64,000 nt of DNA, taken from Phytoseiulus persimilis (lineage: Eukaryota; Arthropoda; Arachnida; Mesostigmata; Phytoseiidae). The position numbers were made by a program, and so were the translations under genes. Location of the stretch: positions 45,880,001-45,944,000 of the forward strand of contig CM075101.1 in NCBI GenBank assembly GCA_037576195.1. Reading direction: 5' to 3'. Numbering within the stretch: the first letter of the stretch is position 1; every line of letters starts with the position of its first letter. Under the pieces are notes generated by a model that worked only from the letters and a program-made list of their open reading frames with translations, had not been told where the DNA came from and did not search any database. Below, piece after piece: positions 27,816-39,399 of this stretch.

Positions 27816-28142
27816 TCAGATAAGATCGTACAGATACGGTGCAGTTTTCACGATCACAAGAAGAGTACTAGTGCTCGAGAGGGATTCATTCTCGGCGATT
27901 TTTTTGAGTTTCCTGGTCCCATCGGCAGAAGTGAATATAAGCTTGACCCCGATTCGAGGTCCTGATTCTCCTTGATAGGAGCCGATCCCGAGTGTGACTT
28001 GGCACCCAAAGCAGAAATCAGCGTCGAACGTACTATTCAGTGATTCAAGATGTTCGAAAAGAGCAGAGAAGCCGAAACGGGCCTTGAAGTCTGCTCTCGG
28101 CGTAAAGTTGATGATCGAACTCCGCGGGAAGCGACCATACAA
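27816..28142 (-). other. unassigned 108-codon open frame
   Basis: The composition is protein-like, with alternating hydrophobic stretches and the ending TAPYLYDLI before the stop. A possible acceptor (ACCGCAG) lies just upstream at about 28,147. Another short frame of similar character lies at 28,409-28,594 on the same strand. I could not join them in phase or recognise a family. Confidence 0.25.
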
Positions 28143-28599
28143 GTTTGCTGCGGTCAGTATGTTACCGATGTTCGCGACGGAAAGTATTGAATTGAAACTC
28201 CGGATGAATTACCTTGCTGATGTGGTTGGATTTTCGGCGAGAACATATCCTCGAAATCTGATTCTGTCACGGCTCTGGAGCCTCTCGAAGTTCATGAACA
28301 GAGAAAACATCCACGAGGGTGTCCACTTCGACTCGGCACATCTCCGTCAATGTTGAGCTGATCGCGAAGCTACGACAGGGAAATGGAGCCATCCCTTCCA
28401 AAGCTCCCTCAGTCTTGGAATCGGAACCTCATTGGCCTCCCAAAAAAGGCAACAGGTTTCAAGTTGAAGGCGCCATTCTGTAAACGACCAAAGCCCGTCA
28501 GCGTTATTGCTCCTGCTTCTCCGTGGTATGAATCCACGACCGCCACCAGGTGATTCCTAGATCCACCACTGAGAGAATCTCGGTTGGCGTGCAAAGAGG

Positions 28600-31500
28600 C
28601 TCGCTACCAACGGACAGGCTCTCGTGAACAGAGTCGATACCGTCGCACCCCTGGAATAATTTGTGTTATTCGCTCGTTTCGAGAGAATGCGTCTCTTGGA
28701 TGCCTGAAACGCATGCGTACTGGCATGTCTTGGGTAGGTGACCCAACCCTGCTTGCCCCTGCTCGGTTCCCCAGCAGATATGCTAGCGTCTCCCTCAGAG
28801 TTTCGAACCGAGGGTGAAGACGGCCGAGCACGTGATGGCGGATCAGGTACGGGAAACACAATGATTGCGGCGCGGTGTCAGCATGCGCGTCGTCGAACAG
28901 CGCCCGGAGGAGAGCACGCGACGGAAGAATCCTCGGTGCGTCAAGGCCGTGCGGGAATCATCGACTCGGTTGGATTTCGACGAATTCAACCTCTCGGGAC
29001 GGGTGCCACCGTTGCCCCTTCGACTGCACTGGGAGCCAGGAGGAGGATTTTCCAAGGTGAGTGTGCGGACCACATGGACTCCAACAATCGGAACCTGAGT
29101 ATCAGGGATCAGACGGATAGAGAGGACCTCGAGTTTACCTCAAGCAATGCGAAACAATCATTCGCTTTCGTTCTCCGGTTCGGAGACCCCTGTCCCCGGG
29201 ACCCCAACGGCACCGGGGCTTCGCGGCTCAGAAACTTGACAGAGCGCCGTCACACTTTGCGACACTTTCCGGTCGATGCGCGTTGCCGGCACATTCCCAA
29301 CCGCGACACAGCGGTCGATGAAGCTTTCAAGTCATCCTGCGTCATGGTTTCGAACATCATACCCAAAGCGACGTGATCGGATTTAGATCCGGAAAGTAAT
29401 TCAGGGGCTCATCCAGAAGCAACCGGGAACCAGATAGGAATGGCGGAAGTCGTGCTTTTGGGGTGACGTTCTTCGCTCAGATTGTTTGTTGACCACGAAC
29501 GCCTTCGATGGGAGCCACTCGAACCGGTCGCAGAACCTTATTGTCGACAGCTTATAGGGCGACAATCGCAGGCCCTCGCTGAATCTTCTAGGCACCTCCG
29601 CGTCAACGCCCGCAGGCTCGCAGGACACCTGCTCAAGCGCTGCTCGGAGGAGCTGTTCGGTTTACGAGCCCGGTACTAGAGTTCCTCGCCTCTCTTGACG
29701 GGACCGCTCCGAAAACTGGGTCTCTCCGTTACGACCCGTTGATGGCCGCCTCATGCGGAGAGCAAACACTCTTCGCGGACCCGCGCCGTTCCAATCGACT
29801 CAGCGGACACCGGGTGTGGCGCGCCCGCCGTAATGAAGGCATTTCGTAGCCCCGCGCCACTCATGAATAGCTTGCATCTATTTACGAGCTAGCGAATCAA
29901 GTCCGTCTTTTTTCAGAAGCGCCTCGGCGTGTCCGACGGCAGCACATTTCGAACGTCGCCTCCTACACTACATCGATCGAACCATATCATATCGACGGTG
30001 GAAACCACGAGCGGTACCTGTCTGCGAAGTTTTCCCTCATTGTTCATTGCATTCGGCATCCTTCTGCTCAATCATCTCCTCCTAATTCCATCGGCACGGA
30101 CGGGGACGAAGCTCAGGGAGCCGAATTTGTGCAAAGCTCGCAGAATCGCCGGGAGCCTGATGAAATTCTTCATCTAGCAGTCGCTGGCTTGCAAGTTGGT
30201 GGCCGCCAGGATTTGGTGATATCGGCATCATCGCGGCCGCTTCCCTTCGCCTTCTCTCGACAACGCTGCCGTATCCCCTCCTGCCGACTCTCTTGGCTAT
30301 TTTTGTGCCCCACAGTGCTGCGAACCCTTCGCCCTCCGTCCCGCAGCCTCTTTTACGCTCCACTCGATCTCAGAGCGGTCGTCTAACTCGCGATCCGCAC
30401 TTCACCGCTCCGCTCGGACGAACCGATTGATTTGTTGGGCGTGCTATCAGAACTCACGTGTATCAGAGATATGTTCCGCCATACGGATCGAATTCAGCCG
30501 GCTCCGATTGCACCGTCGAAGTCAGAGTTTAGTGGCAACGAGCTCCTCCTCGGAAATCGAATCGGGTTATGCGAACGTAGATCGGACCGCTACCCATTTC
30601 TAGGGAACTCAATGAATACCTCACGGATACTCTCCGGCCCCGATGCGGCTTTCCTGAAATCCCGGAGCGCCTCCGCAATGAATAAGGGTTGAAGGATTCT
30701 CGAGCACATTTCCGACCGCTGCGAAGTGAACCGACTTTTCAAAGAGATTGCGGAACGGGATTGGTCTTTTATTGGAGCGGTCGATCAACAAAACCTGCTC
30801 TGCCGATGTTGAACGTAATGCCTGGCTCCCAGGCGAACATGGCCCGGGAGCGGTGAATCGGTATAAACGACCGCGATTCGCGCGAGGTATTGGACCCCTA
30901 CTTCGGCTCGAGAATGAATGGAGGAACAATAATTCCGCCACAAATCGCGCGTTCCGACATCCCCCCAACGGCTTTCCGCCGCTTTGATCGGTGGAGAATC
31001 CTCCCTGTTGGAAGTCAGTGAACCTCGGCCGGACAACGATCCGACATCGCTTTCGGTGCCGCTGTTCTGGTGCTTGTTATCTGTCCTGTTGTCGGGGGGT
31101 TCCGCATCTTGGCGTCCTCCGTGGGATTACTACGGCTTTTTTGTGTGTTGCGGCCCTCATTTGATTCCTCTTACGACGATCGACACTCAACGTTTTCAAT
31201 CGAGCGAGAGCACATCGCCAGACGGTTTCGCGCTTTCAGCTCCGACCGGAGACCGCCTCAACGGATTTTTGGTTCGGCGCTGGACTCGGCTTTTGACGCG
31301 GCGTACTCAGCTTGTAGCTGCTCCATCAGGAGCACTCTTCGAAACATATGGATGGCTTCCGTTAAATAGAGTTGGGCTCTGGCCAAGAAGGTAGCCGACA
31401 ACGCTGGAGCTCTCAGACAGCCGATAGGTCACCCTGCATCCTCACTCTCCGTTCCTGTACAGCTTTTCGAAGTTGTGTAGTTGCAGAGGATCGAGCGATT

Positions 31501-33366
31501 TCGCAGCCCGAGGAAAACCGAAAGGAAATCAGGAGCGCTCCATCGGAAACGGAATGCCATCAATGGAAGAAAGGGAACAGCGAACCGCTCCTACTCGTGA
31601 TTTTCTTATCTCTCCTTTCGCTCGCTAAGTTTAGCTCCATGAAAAGTCAACTGCCGGCAAGTAATACAGGCAGTAAAGCGAGAAAGCCACTTTTCTATAG
31701 CGCAATCTTCCCTGTCAAGCTCAGGAATGTCTAGCTCGTCAGAGTCTTGTTTCGCTGTGAGAGGAGGAGCAGTTGGCGAAGGGAGTTCCTCAGATCGCGT
31801 TGATGGAGTGCTCACTACCGCGCTCCCTTAGAAGTCATGGCTTGAGAGAGAGGATCACAGCTCAGAGGATTCTCACACAGCTACTGCTAATTGTCACGAT
31901 TTCGCTTCATCGTCGTCACGAGTCCATTAGACTCCGTGCATCCAGAGGAGATCTGGCGTCCATACAGAGTACAGTTTTATCATTTCTCTTCAATTATTCG
32001 ATTAGTTCATGATGCTCATTTTCTTACCTCAGGTTGAAGGCGGATACTAGTACTGCTGCTCAAACTCCGACGTCGACTTCAGAGGAGAAGAGCGTCGACT
32101 GTTGCGGAGTGGGCTTTCACCCTGATCGAGTCGAATATTCCTGTGGTGGAGCTGCCTTAGTTACAGAATTGACTGCTACAGCTATCGCACCAGTAGTTGG
32201 GGAGGCGGCGAATCAGGCCAGCCGGAGAAGAGCGACGCTGCCAATGGGAATGGAAGCTAGCTGGAAACTTCCGTGACTCGAGAGCTCGGCTCCCCGGACT
32301 TCGCAGTCAAACACAGGTGCCAAATCATAGACACCATGGAGAAGCGCTGATCAATGGAGTACTCTAGCTCGGTGAAGGTCGGCATGCGGAACAGTCCTAG
32401 GGTTCCGAGCTCTCTATTCCCATTTCGTTCGGGCTGGATCATGGCCTGAATTCGCCACGCGCCTCTTGAAGCAGGGTCCTGCTCTGCTAGACGGACATGT
32501 TTTGCAGGTTCGAAAGATGTAGACGAGCTCTCTCCATTACGAAGACATGCTCTATTTCACAGGCTACCTTTGCAAGACTGAGGAATCTAGGGGGCATGCT
32601 TTTTGAGTGGGAGAAATACGGTATACGCGTAAATACGAAGTCCACAGCGAGCCACCACTTTTAAGAACAGTGTTTATTACCCAATGGAAGGAATCGTCGG
32701 GAGACAGGAAACGAAGATTTCGCCACTCGGAGCAGCATGTGAGGAAGTACAAAGTCTGCAGGCCAAGAACGCTGCAACTCGGAAACCCACCCACGTCTCA
32801 ACCGAAACGGTCTCGAGAAAGTCTCCAAATGTTCCCTGAAGATCGCTCTCTACCGTTTCTTCCTTAATGCTCATCGCCTCTCCTCGTAGTAATAAGGATG
32901 AACGATGAGTGGTGACGCGGGAATCTTCCTGGAGTAAGACTTCAACTGTCTCCCGGAGTGGTTACTGAGCGCGAACCACGTAAAGCTAAGCTATAATTTT
33001 GAGTCTTCCTGATGAGTTAGTTCGAATCCAGAAGCTGAAAATTCTCGTTCTATTCTTCCCACGAACCGTCTGTGGAAAGGACATCACACCCATAGTAGTT
33101 TCTTCGACGCCTCACAGAGTCGCGGTCATGAGTTCCCATGTGACGGATCGATTGAAAATAGATGATGCTGCCCCATGATAGAAGATGAGTGTTTGTCCCT
33201 GATTCTCTCGAGCCCTCGGCGCCTCTTGATCAACTCATCCATTCCAGATGCGAAATTTCCTGCGTTTCGTCCATTTTTTATCCGAAGACGGCTGCGAAAT
33301 CTAACGCTCGATTGTTTGCATTGGCGATATTGCACTACCGAGCATAAAAATGTGGTCCGATTGAAA
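28600..33366. other. stretch without recognised gene
   Basis: Open frames here (for example 28,738-29,376, +) have repetitive, Arg-rich translations without motifs. Short protein-like frames occur at 31,606-31,815 (-) and 32,034-32,276 (+, after a CTTACCTCAG acceptor-like site) but remain unconnected. The possible transposase relic at 29.4 kb is listed separately. Confidence 0.4.
29361..29460 (-). pseudogene. possible Tc1-type transposase tail relic
   Basis: One minus-strand frame reads DEPLNYFPDLNPITSLW. It resembles the Tc1 transposase motif that precedes the last catalytic residue, in which SPDLNPIE is followed by two variable residues and LW. The catalytic Glu/Asp is replaced by Thr, the frame stops two codons after the Trp, and no terminal repeats are seen. 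The evidence is one short motif, so this is a weak call. Confidence 0.35.
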
Positions 33367-34471
33367 ATGTCCCAACCGTTGGAGTGGCTCAGCGGTCGGC
33401 GCAGGCTGCACCTCACGTGCAGCCTGCGAGGTTCGAGGCCAAGCGGTGGGCTCGCTTCCTACGATCCACGCTCCGACTCCGAAGACGCCACCCTGTCCCT
33501 GAATGAACCCCTGTCCGATTTGGGAGGAAGATTCTGGCTGGGTGAGATCCAGTTTACCGAGTTCGAGCAGCAGGCACCGCTACTGGGATAGATCGCACGG
33601 GGCTCAATACTTTAGCGGAATATGATGATATCAGCGATGGTCCAGAGTTTCAGCGTTTCCAGTTGATCCTCCAAAGTTGGCGCACATCGTTTGAAAGGAG
33701 ATGACTCATTTAATCAAGGTGACCTTCCGCGACGACCTGATCAAAGCAGGATATTAGAGGGGATATTCAAGGGGCGGGTTTCGCATTCTTCCACCCTGAC
33801 TTGGCGTATCTCATCACATATTCGAGCCGTAGCGAACTGAACTTGTACAGGAGCAAAGTTTGTGGGGCGAACACAACTCCCCGTTGCCAGACGTTGGAGT
33901 GGCCCTATGAAATAGATGAATGACTTCCACTGCCGAGAACGGAACGAGTCCAATGGCCCATTCATCCTCGGAGAATGACTCGTCTGATCCGTTGAACTTT
34001 TTCGGGTGCTCAAGTATCGGAATGTGCTTACTCCTTTTCAGCAGCCTCCTCAGCTCTTGGATGTCCGGTGGTTGTTGATGTTATTCACGAGTCGATTCAT
34101 TTTCCCGAGTCGGTAGATTCATCTTGCCCGGAGACGGAGTGTTCCGTCATGGATGATGACACTGAACCTGAGCTAAGTTGTCTGTTCCTCGCTCCGAAAG
34201 GCTCCCTGGTTATCGGGAGAGAGGGGATCCCGATGATCAACGCCTCGGAATACGTGAATTTCGAACCTCACCCATTTCGCTCGAAGTTCGGTCGAATGAG
34301 GCTCCCAACGTTCCAAGATGTGTCTCGATATCAGCTTTGCGACAGGATAAAGCTCCCCACAATCCGTCGGTTCCGGCAGAGTCTCCTGTGCTTCAAATGG
34401 ATACGACCCAACAGTCCCAGCCTTTTATTGAAATCCCGAAAGTCCGACATAACGCCTCCAGCCGAAGTTGA
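33367..34471 (+). CDS. unrecognised three-exon gene, 170 residues
   Basis: I do not recognise this protein. The model has exons 33,367-33,541, 34,042-34,253 and 34,346-34,471. The ATG at 33,367 starts a frame that ends at a GTGAG donor in phase 1. The next acceptor has an excellent pyrimidine tract (CTTACTCCTTTTCAG) and continues in the matching phase. The exon 2 donor (TAC then GTGAATT) and exon 3 acceptor (TTTGCGACAG) are weaker but keep the frame. The product is acidic in its middle (PRSDSEDA, MDDDTEPE) and Ser/Gln-rich at the end (DTTQQSQ), with no transmembrane segment. A poly(A) signal follows at 34,898. Upstream exons cannot be excluded, and without the last splice the frame would run to 34,544 instead. 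It is convergent with INTS11. Confidence 0.5.
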
Positions 34472-34759
34472 TGTGTTTTCGCATTGTTGTTCAGAGACGA
34501 ATCGAGGAAAATTGATGCGTACCGGCATCTCAATACCCTGTTGAGTGGCTGTTCGTTTTAAAGGGCCCCGAATCGCCTCGTACCCGTAGTGACTCTTTGC
34601 GTATGCGATTCGCTCGAAGCAAAGCGCACTGCAAGAACCGTTTCGAGGAAAGAGAGCGAGCGGTCATCGGAGCAGACGTTGAGAATATGTGTCAAGTAGA
34701 ATGTAAAAGGATCGCTGCATATTGGCTTTGAGAACTGGATTGTCTCGTGGAGGACAAGT

Positions 34760-34765
34760 TTTATT
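34760..34765 (-). promoter_or_regulatory. poly(A) signal for INTS11
   Basis: AATAAA on the minus strand, about 160 nt past the INTS11 stop codon. Confidence 0.6.
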
Positions 34766-34897
34766 CCAGATCTGGGTCGACAGAGAGCATTCCGCCCCCA
34801 CGAGTTTTAAAATTGCAACTGAAAGAATGTTTCATTCGGAATCGGGCGGAAGTTCTCTCCAACAGTTTCACGATCCATACCGCTCTGCGGTATCAAA

Positions 34898-34903
34898 AAT
34901 AAA
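34898..34903 (+). promoter_or_regulatory. poly(A) signal for the upstream plus-strand gene
   Basis: AATAAA on the plus strand, about 430 nt past the stop at 34,471 and only 23 nt from the end of the convergent INTS11 coding region. Confidence 0.5.
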
Positions 34904-34925
34904 TCTCGCGTCACATTATTAGATA

Positions 34926-37660
34926 TCACACGACGCACACCGCTTCCTGAACGAGAGACACCAGCTGTGTTCCCAGATCCTCGTCTTCGTTGGCCCACGA
35001 AACGCAAACGGATTTCATGTCGTCCTCGAACCCGCTCACCCTGACAATCGCCGAGCCCAAGGACAGCGATCCGTCCTGGAGCATTTGCAGGGTTTCCTGT
35101 TCGTCGCTCGGTAGTTTGTCCTTAACCAGGTCTTGAACCAACTCGGCCAGCTTTGCTGTCGAACCTTGGAACGTCTCAGGGATTGATATGGTTGTCGTGA
35201 ATCGAATCTGATGTTCGCGCACTCCGAGCTCGCCCAGGGCGTCCTCAGGTTCCACTAGTTTCATCACATTGTCGTACATCAAGATGGCGGCGTGGATCTG
35301 TTTCGGTTTCTTCTCCGAAACGATCTCCGCCTGAGGAAGAGCTCGCTTCAACAGCGGGAGGTCGACGTCAAGGACGATACTCTCCGGAACCGAGATCACC
35401 GTTGTTTCGCCTGCAAGAGAGTCGCGACAGAGATTGAGGCGAGTTCGCAGGATGCACAAGTTCTATTGGTTGAGGATCAGATGCGTCGGTGATAGGCCTA
35501 CGTACCGTTTGCGGGCATGTAGCAGGGGATCTTGAACTCTTCTTCGATTTTGCCCTTCAGAAATTTCATTTTATCGCCCTCGCCATGGACGAGCAGGACG
35601 TTTTTAGGTTCGCATTGACGGATCAACTGCATGATGCCTTTAGCATCGGCATGCGCTGAAAATGACAGGTATTCGACCGACAACTTCACATCAATCTGAA
35701 ATGAGGTGGTGGATCCATTAGCCAAGGGGATTCGTTTCCATGAGAATTTGATTCCTCTACAAGTGACCAGTCGGCTTTCCCAGATTATCCCTGGAGACAG
35801 TCGAGGGAAAGGCTCGAAACTATGGGGCTCGAAACAACCAAGTGCGAGCATCTGCATAGTCGGCTCTGACCGGAGATTCCACTCCGAAATCTATCGGCGA
35901 GGTTCCCTCATCTGATGACATCCAAGATATTCAACTCACAAAATTGCCCTTTTCAATTTCAACGCGACGAGCACCATTGAGGATTTTGGCGCCTACAGTT
36001 CCCGAAACGCAGTACCCAGGCATGATGACCATGTTCTCCTCGAAGGGTGCCCATTTCTTGAAGATTTGAAGCGACAGTCCGGCGTGGAGCATTCCCGGCG
36101 TCGCAAACACAACCATGGGTCCTGGCAGCGGAAGTGAAATCGTGGTGAATCGTTCACGTGGACTTACTGCTTCGATCCTCCATGAATCTCTGTCGCTCTC
36201 CCTCTGGATACGATGAAGTTTTCCGTCTCACCTGGGTTATCGATGTAGGCTCTATCGAAAGGTTTGATATGCTTGAAGTCGAACATGTTGTGGTCGACGA
36301 AGGTGTTCCGAATCTTCTGATTCGTCCATGTTATGAACATTTTATAATAATTCGTTGCTTTTTCAGTGAGACCAGCGGCGAAATATATTGGGCATTTGAG
36401 GTTCATGCGTTCCCAGTACGTTTCCAACAGGATACAGAGCTCTTGAGCTCGACCGAGGGCGAAAGCTGGGATGAGGACTTTCCCGCCTCGCTCAATGCAG
36501 TCGTGGACTTTATTGAGGAAATCTCTTTCACGGCAGCGCTTCGAATCTCGAATTGTCGTCGCGTAGGTTGACTCCGTGATGAGGAGATCGGGTCGGCACC
36601 GATCGATCCAAGCAGCTCCGAGATGGCGGTCAGGTGTCATGTTGTAGTCACCCTGAAAAAAATCGTTCAATCTTGAATACTCTCCGGAAGTGATCGATAC
36701 AATACAGTCGTAAATTCGATTTCACCTGAGAGATATGCGGCAGCGAAGGGGAATCAATGAATGGAAGTTCGAAGGTGTGACTCACTGTGTATACCATGCT
36801 GATGTGTCCTACTTTGATGTGAAACATGGCTGCGCCGAGAACGTGCCCCGCGTAATAGGCCTTGATTTCTAAATCGGAATCAACTTTGATGGTCTCGTGA
36901 AGATTGCACGGAATAACTTTCTTCATGCAGTCCCGTATCATGCTCTGAGAGAAGAAGTTCTGTTCTCCTTTTTTATCGACGCAGATTTTTCGAAAATCTT
37001 CCTGCAAGAGAGATATTTCGTTAACCCGACGTTGCAAATTCTGAATGTGTCCAGAAAAGTCGGATCGCGAGTGAAGAACCAAATCTCCGTTCAGAGTCTT
37101 GCTTTCGGAGCCACGCACCAGGAGGATGGGACAGATCGCTTTCGTTGGATGTGTCATGTAGATAGGACCGTTGTATCCGATCATTTCACTCATGAATGGT
37201 AAAGCTCCGCAGTGGTCCAGATGGAAGTGCGAGATTATGACGCAGTCCAAGAACTCGTCCAACGATCCTCCATTGTTTATATATGAAAAGTCCGGGAACC
37301 GTCTCTGGAAATGAAAGCGAGTTTGAATCATCGGATCTGTCGAATCCCAGAAAAAAAATACAACTGAGCCCCACAAGCTGCGCGTTTCCCAAGCCCCTGA
37401 ACGCATGAAGCTTCCTCAGCCTTACTTCGTCTTGATATCCCATGTGCATGCCGCAGTCCAGCATGATATTCTTTCCTCCCATGCTGATGAGGATACAGCT
37501 CCGCCCGACATCTTGGCCAGCACCTGGAGGAAACGGTTCGAATTTCATTCGGATAATCGATTCAACTGCACTACGATTGCCAAGAAATAATTCACCCTCT
37601 GAATTCAACCAAGCCGAGCTCCCACAACTGACCAAGGGGTGTTATAGTGATTTCACTCAT
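34926..37660 (-). CDS. INTS11: Integrator complex subunit 11 (snRNA 3'-end endonuclease)
   Basis: INTS11 is the metallo-beta-lactamase/beta-CASP nuclease of the nuclear Integrator complex. It cleaves snRNA precursors and nascent RNA at paused polymerase II. Eight exons, all in phase: 37,633-37,660; 37,426-37,523; 37,119-37,304; 36,786-37,001; 36,232-36,652; 35,940-36,121; 35,506-35,695; 34,926-35,410. They encode 601 residues, matching the roughly 600 of the human protein. Visible landmarks are [19 protein letters not shown] at the start, the zinc-binding HFHLDH (residues 68-73), [15 protein letters not shown] with a metal-ligand Asp (178), the beta-CASP segment [15 protein letters not shown], and [16 protein letters not shown] near the C-terminal part of the nuclease. 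No key residue is missing, so the enzyme should be active. It is convergent with the gene at 33.4 kb. Confidence 0.97.
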
Positions 37661-38363
37661 CGCACGAATGTCACAGCGCCCTGCGGCACAGAGCGTAGCA
37701 AATTGTCGGTTGCAATCTAGATCAGGCTCCTTCTTTCGCCGAACACCGGTACTCACGGCTCGCGAACAACAGGATCGAGAACTCGCAGTGTGCCGCCATT
37801 TTTCGAGGGGGAGGGGCTTGACGTGAGTTTGAATCTCGCCCGCCAATGTGCTCTAAGCCGAAGATTTCGCGCATTACAAGTTTTCCCCGTGGGCTCGGGT
37901 CTCATTGTTGATCGGAATGAAACGAGAGCCGAAGGAACTAATGAGCGACGAGGAGCGAACATGGGTTCCATACGAACTTTCATCCCCGAGCATTCCTGTT
38001 CAACCCGTGCAGTAGCGCTTTATGCATTACCCTGTGGAAGCGAGATAATTGGAAAGTTGCGTTGGCCTCTCCGGAAGAACCCTGAGCGCATCGGTGGCCC
38101 ACGAGCGTTACCCTTACCGGCATTTCGGATCAATCAGATTAAAAATGGATGGAGTCTGAGATGCTGAATCATATCGCGACTTTATTAGGGGAGCGACAGG
38201 CAAACACTGTGGGGTTGAACGTGCCTACACAACTCTCTCGAGTGATGCATATTTTCCGTCACTGTGTTTCATCCTCTCCGCTTGGGAATTCCCACACCAC
38301 TAAGCAGTCGTTGTTTACCTCAGACCATTCGCACCAGTTGCCTTCCAGAATCGCCACCACCAA
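37661..38363. other. upstream region of INTS11, possibly divergent promoter
   Basis: The stretch separates the INTS11 start from the candidate plus-strand exons. No TATA box stands out. A short plus-strand frame beginning at the ATG near 37,941 is open for only about two dozen codons. Confidence 0.35.
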
Positions 38364-39162
38364 ATGGGACCTCGTGTGGAGCGGGGAGATGTTATTGTTG
38401 CAAGAGAGTCTCTTGTGTCTGAAGAAACAGTGAGGAGGGCGAAGAGGCTTCTCGAGTACACCAAGTACGGCCTGGTGATTCTCGATTGCCTAAAGCGAAA
38501 ATCCGAGGCCAAAGGTCTCCGTTCGTTGAAGGAGACAAGTGATTTGCGTTCGTTCGTCGAGCAGCTCCAGTCGATCAAGGTAACGCGTGATTCGACTGAA
38601 GAATTTCGAGACTCAATGCAAAGGGTCCGGTTCTCGCAACGATTCAAGTCAATCACCATCCGTAGCGCGTTCGATCGATTCATCTGAATCTCTGACTTGA
38701 GCGATCTAGCGCGCCCACTGCGGAGGTAGCCACGGTGGATCACTCAGAGACTTTCTATCTTTTCGCAGCTTCTCGCACAGGCCGCGCTCCAAACGAAATG
38801 CTTCTTCAACCAGAAGAGCAGCGTCATCCGTCTCAATGATATCCACACTCTAATTTCCCGTCAAATGGGTTTACTCCTGGTGCGTCCGATAATTTTGCGC
38901 TCACGCGGGTATTACCATCCTTCTCCTTCAGCGTGTCAGTTGTCCTTCCGATATGGTGCGGATACTTACGTTTTTCGCGGCGAGGACTTCGAAAACTTGA
39001 CGGACAAGATGGTACGGCTCGATCTCAATCTCATTCCTCAAGACGTCACACTGAGAATCCAGCAAGGGTATTTCAGGACATCGGCGTTCCCTTTGGAATC
39101 CTTCAGGCTAGCCACGAAATTCCACCGATCAACTTCTCCCAAGACCGACCCCGATAGATATG
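38364..39162 (+). CDS. candidate multi-exon gene, partial, weakly ESCRT-II VPS36-like
   Basis: Exon A is open from an ATG at 38,364 to a GTAACG donor after 38,579. Exon B starts at 38,769 after TTTTCGCAG in the same phase and ends near 38,868 or 38,879. Exon C is open after CTTCTCCTTCAG near 38,926 and ends at a strong GTGAGTGAG donor after 39,162. Parts of the translation (RLNDIHTLISRQMG, then GEDFENLTDKM) show the pattern of hydrophobic positions of the VPS36 winged-helix region (SLTEVYCLVNRARG, SPEDLVNACKML), but identities are few. The N-terminal GLUE domain and the conserved C-terminus were not found. The junction of exons B and C is unresolved. An AATAAA lies at 39,654. Treat the gene as likely and the family as a guess. 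Confidence 0.35.
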
Positions 39163-39399
39163 TGAGTGAGCTCGAGCTGAGGTTCGCGATCGACTGCCGA
39201 GGAAACGCGAGCGAGATCGTCATAAAATTGGAAATAAGGTGGCTATACTTGCGACGACCTCTTTTCCTGGGCACCCTGGATCAGTCGAAGAGCCCGAGCC
39301 CTGAAGAAAACGATCAGCATTCGAAAGCGAGACGCGAATTATGCACACCCGAAAGTTAAGAGTCATCGTTGATGCACGAACATTTTGAAGCTCTGAGAC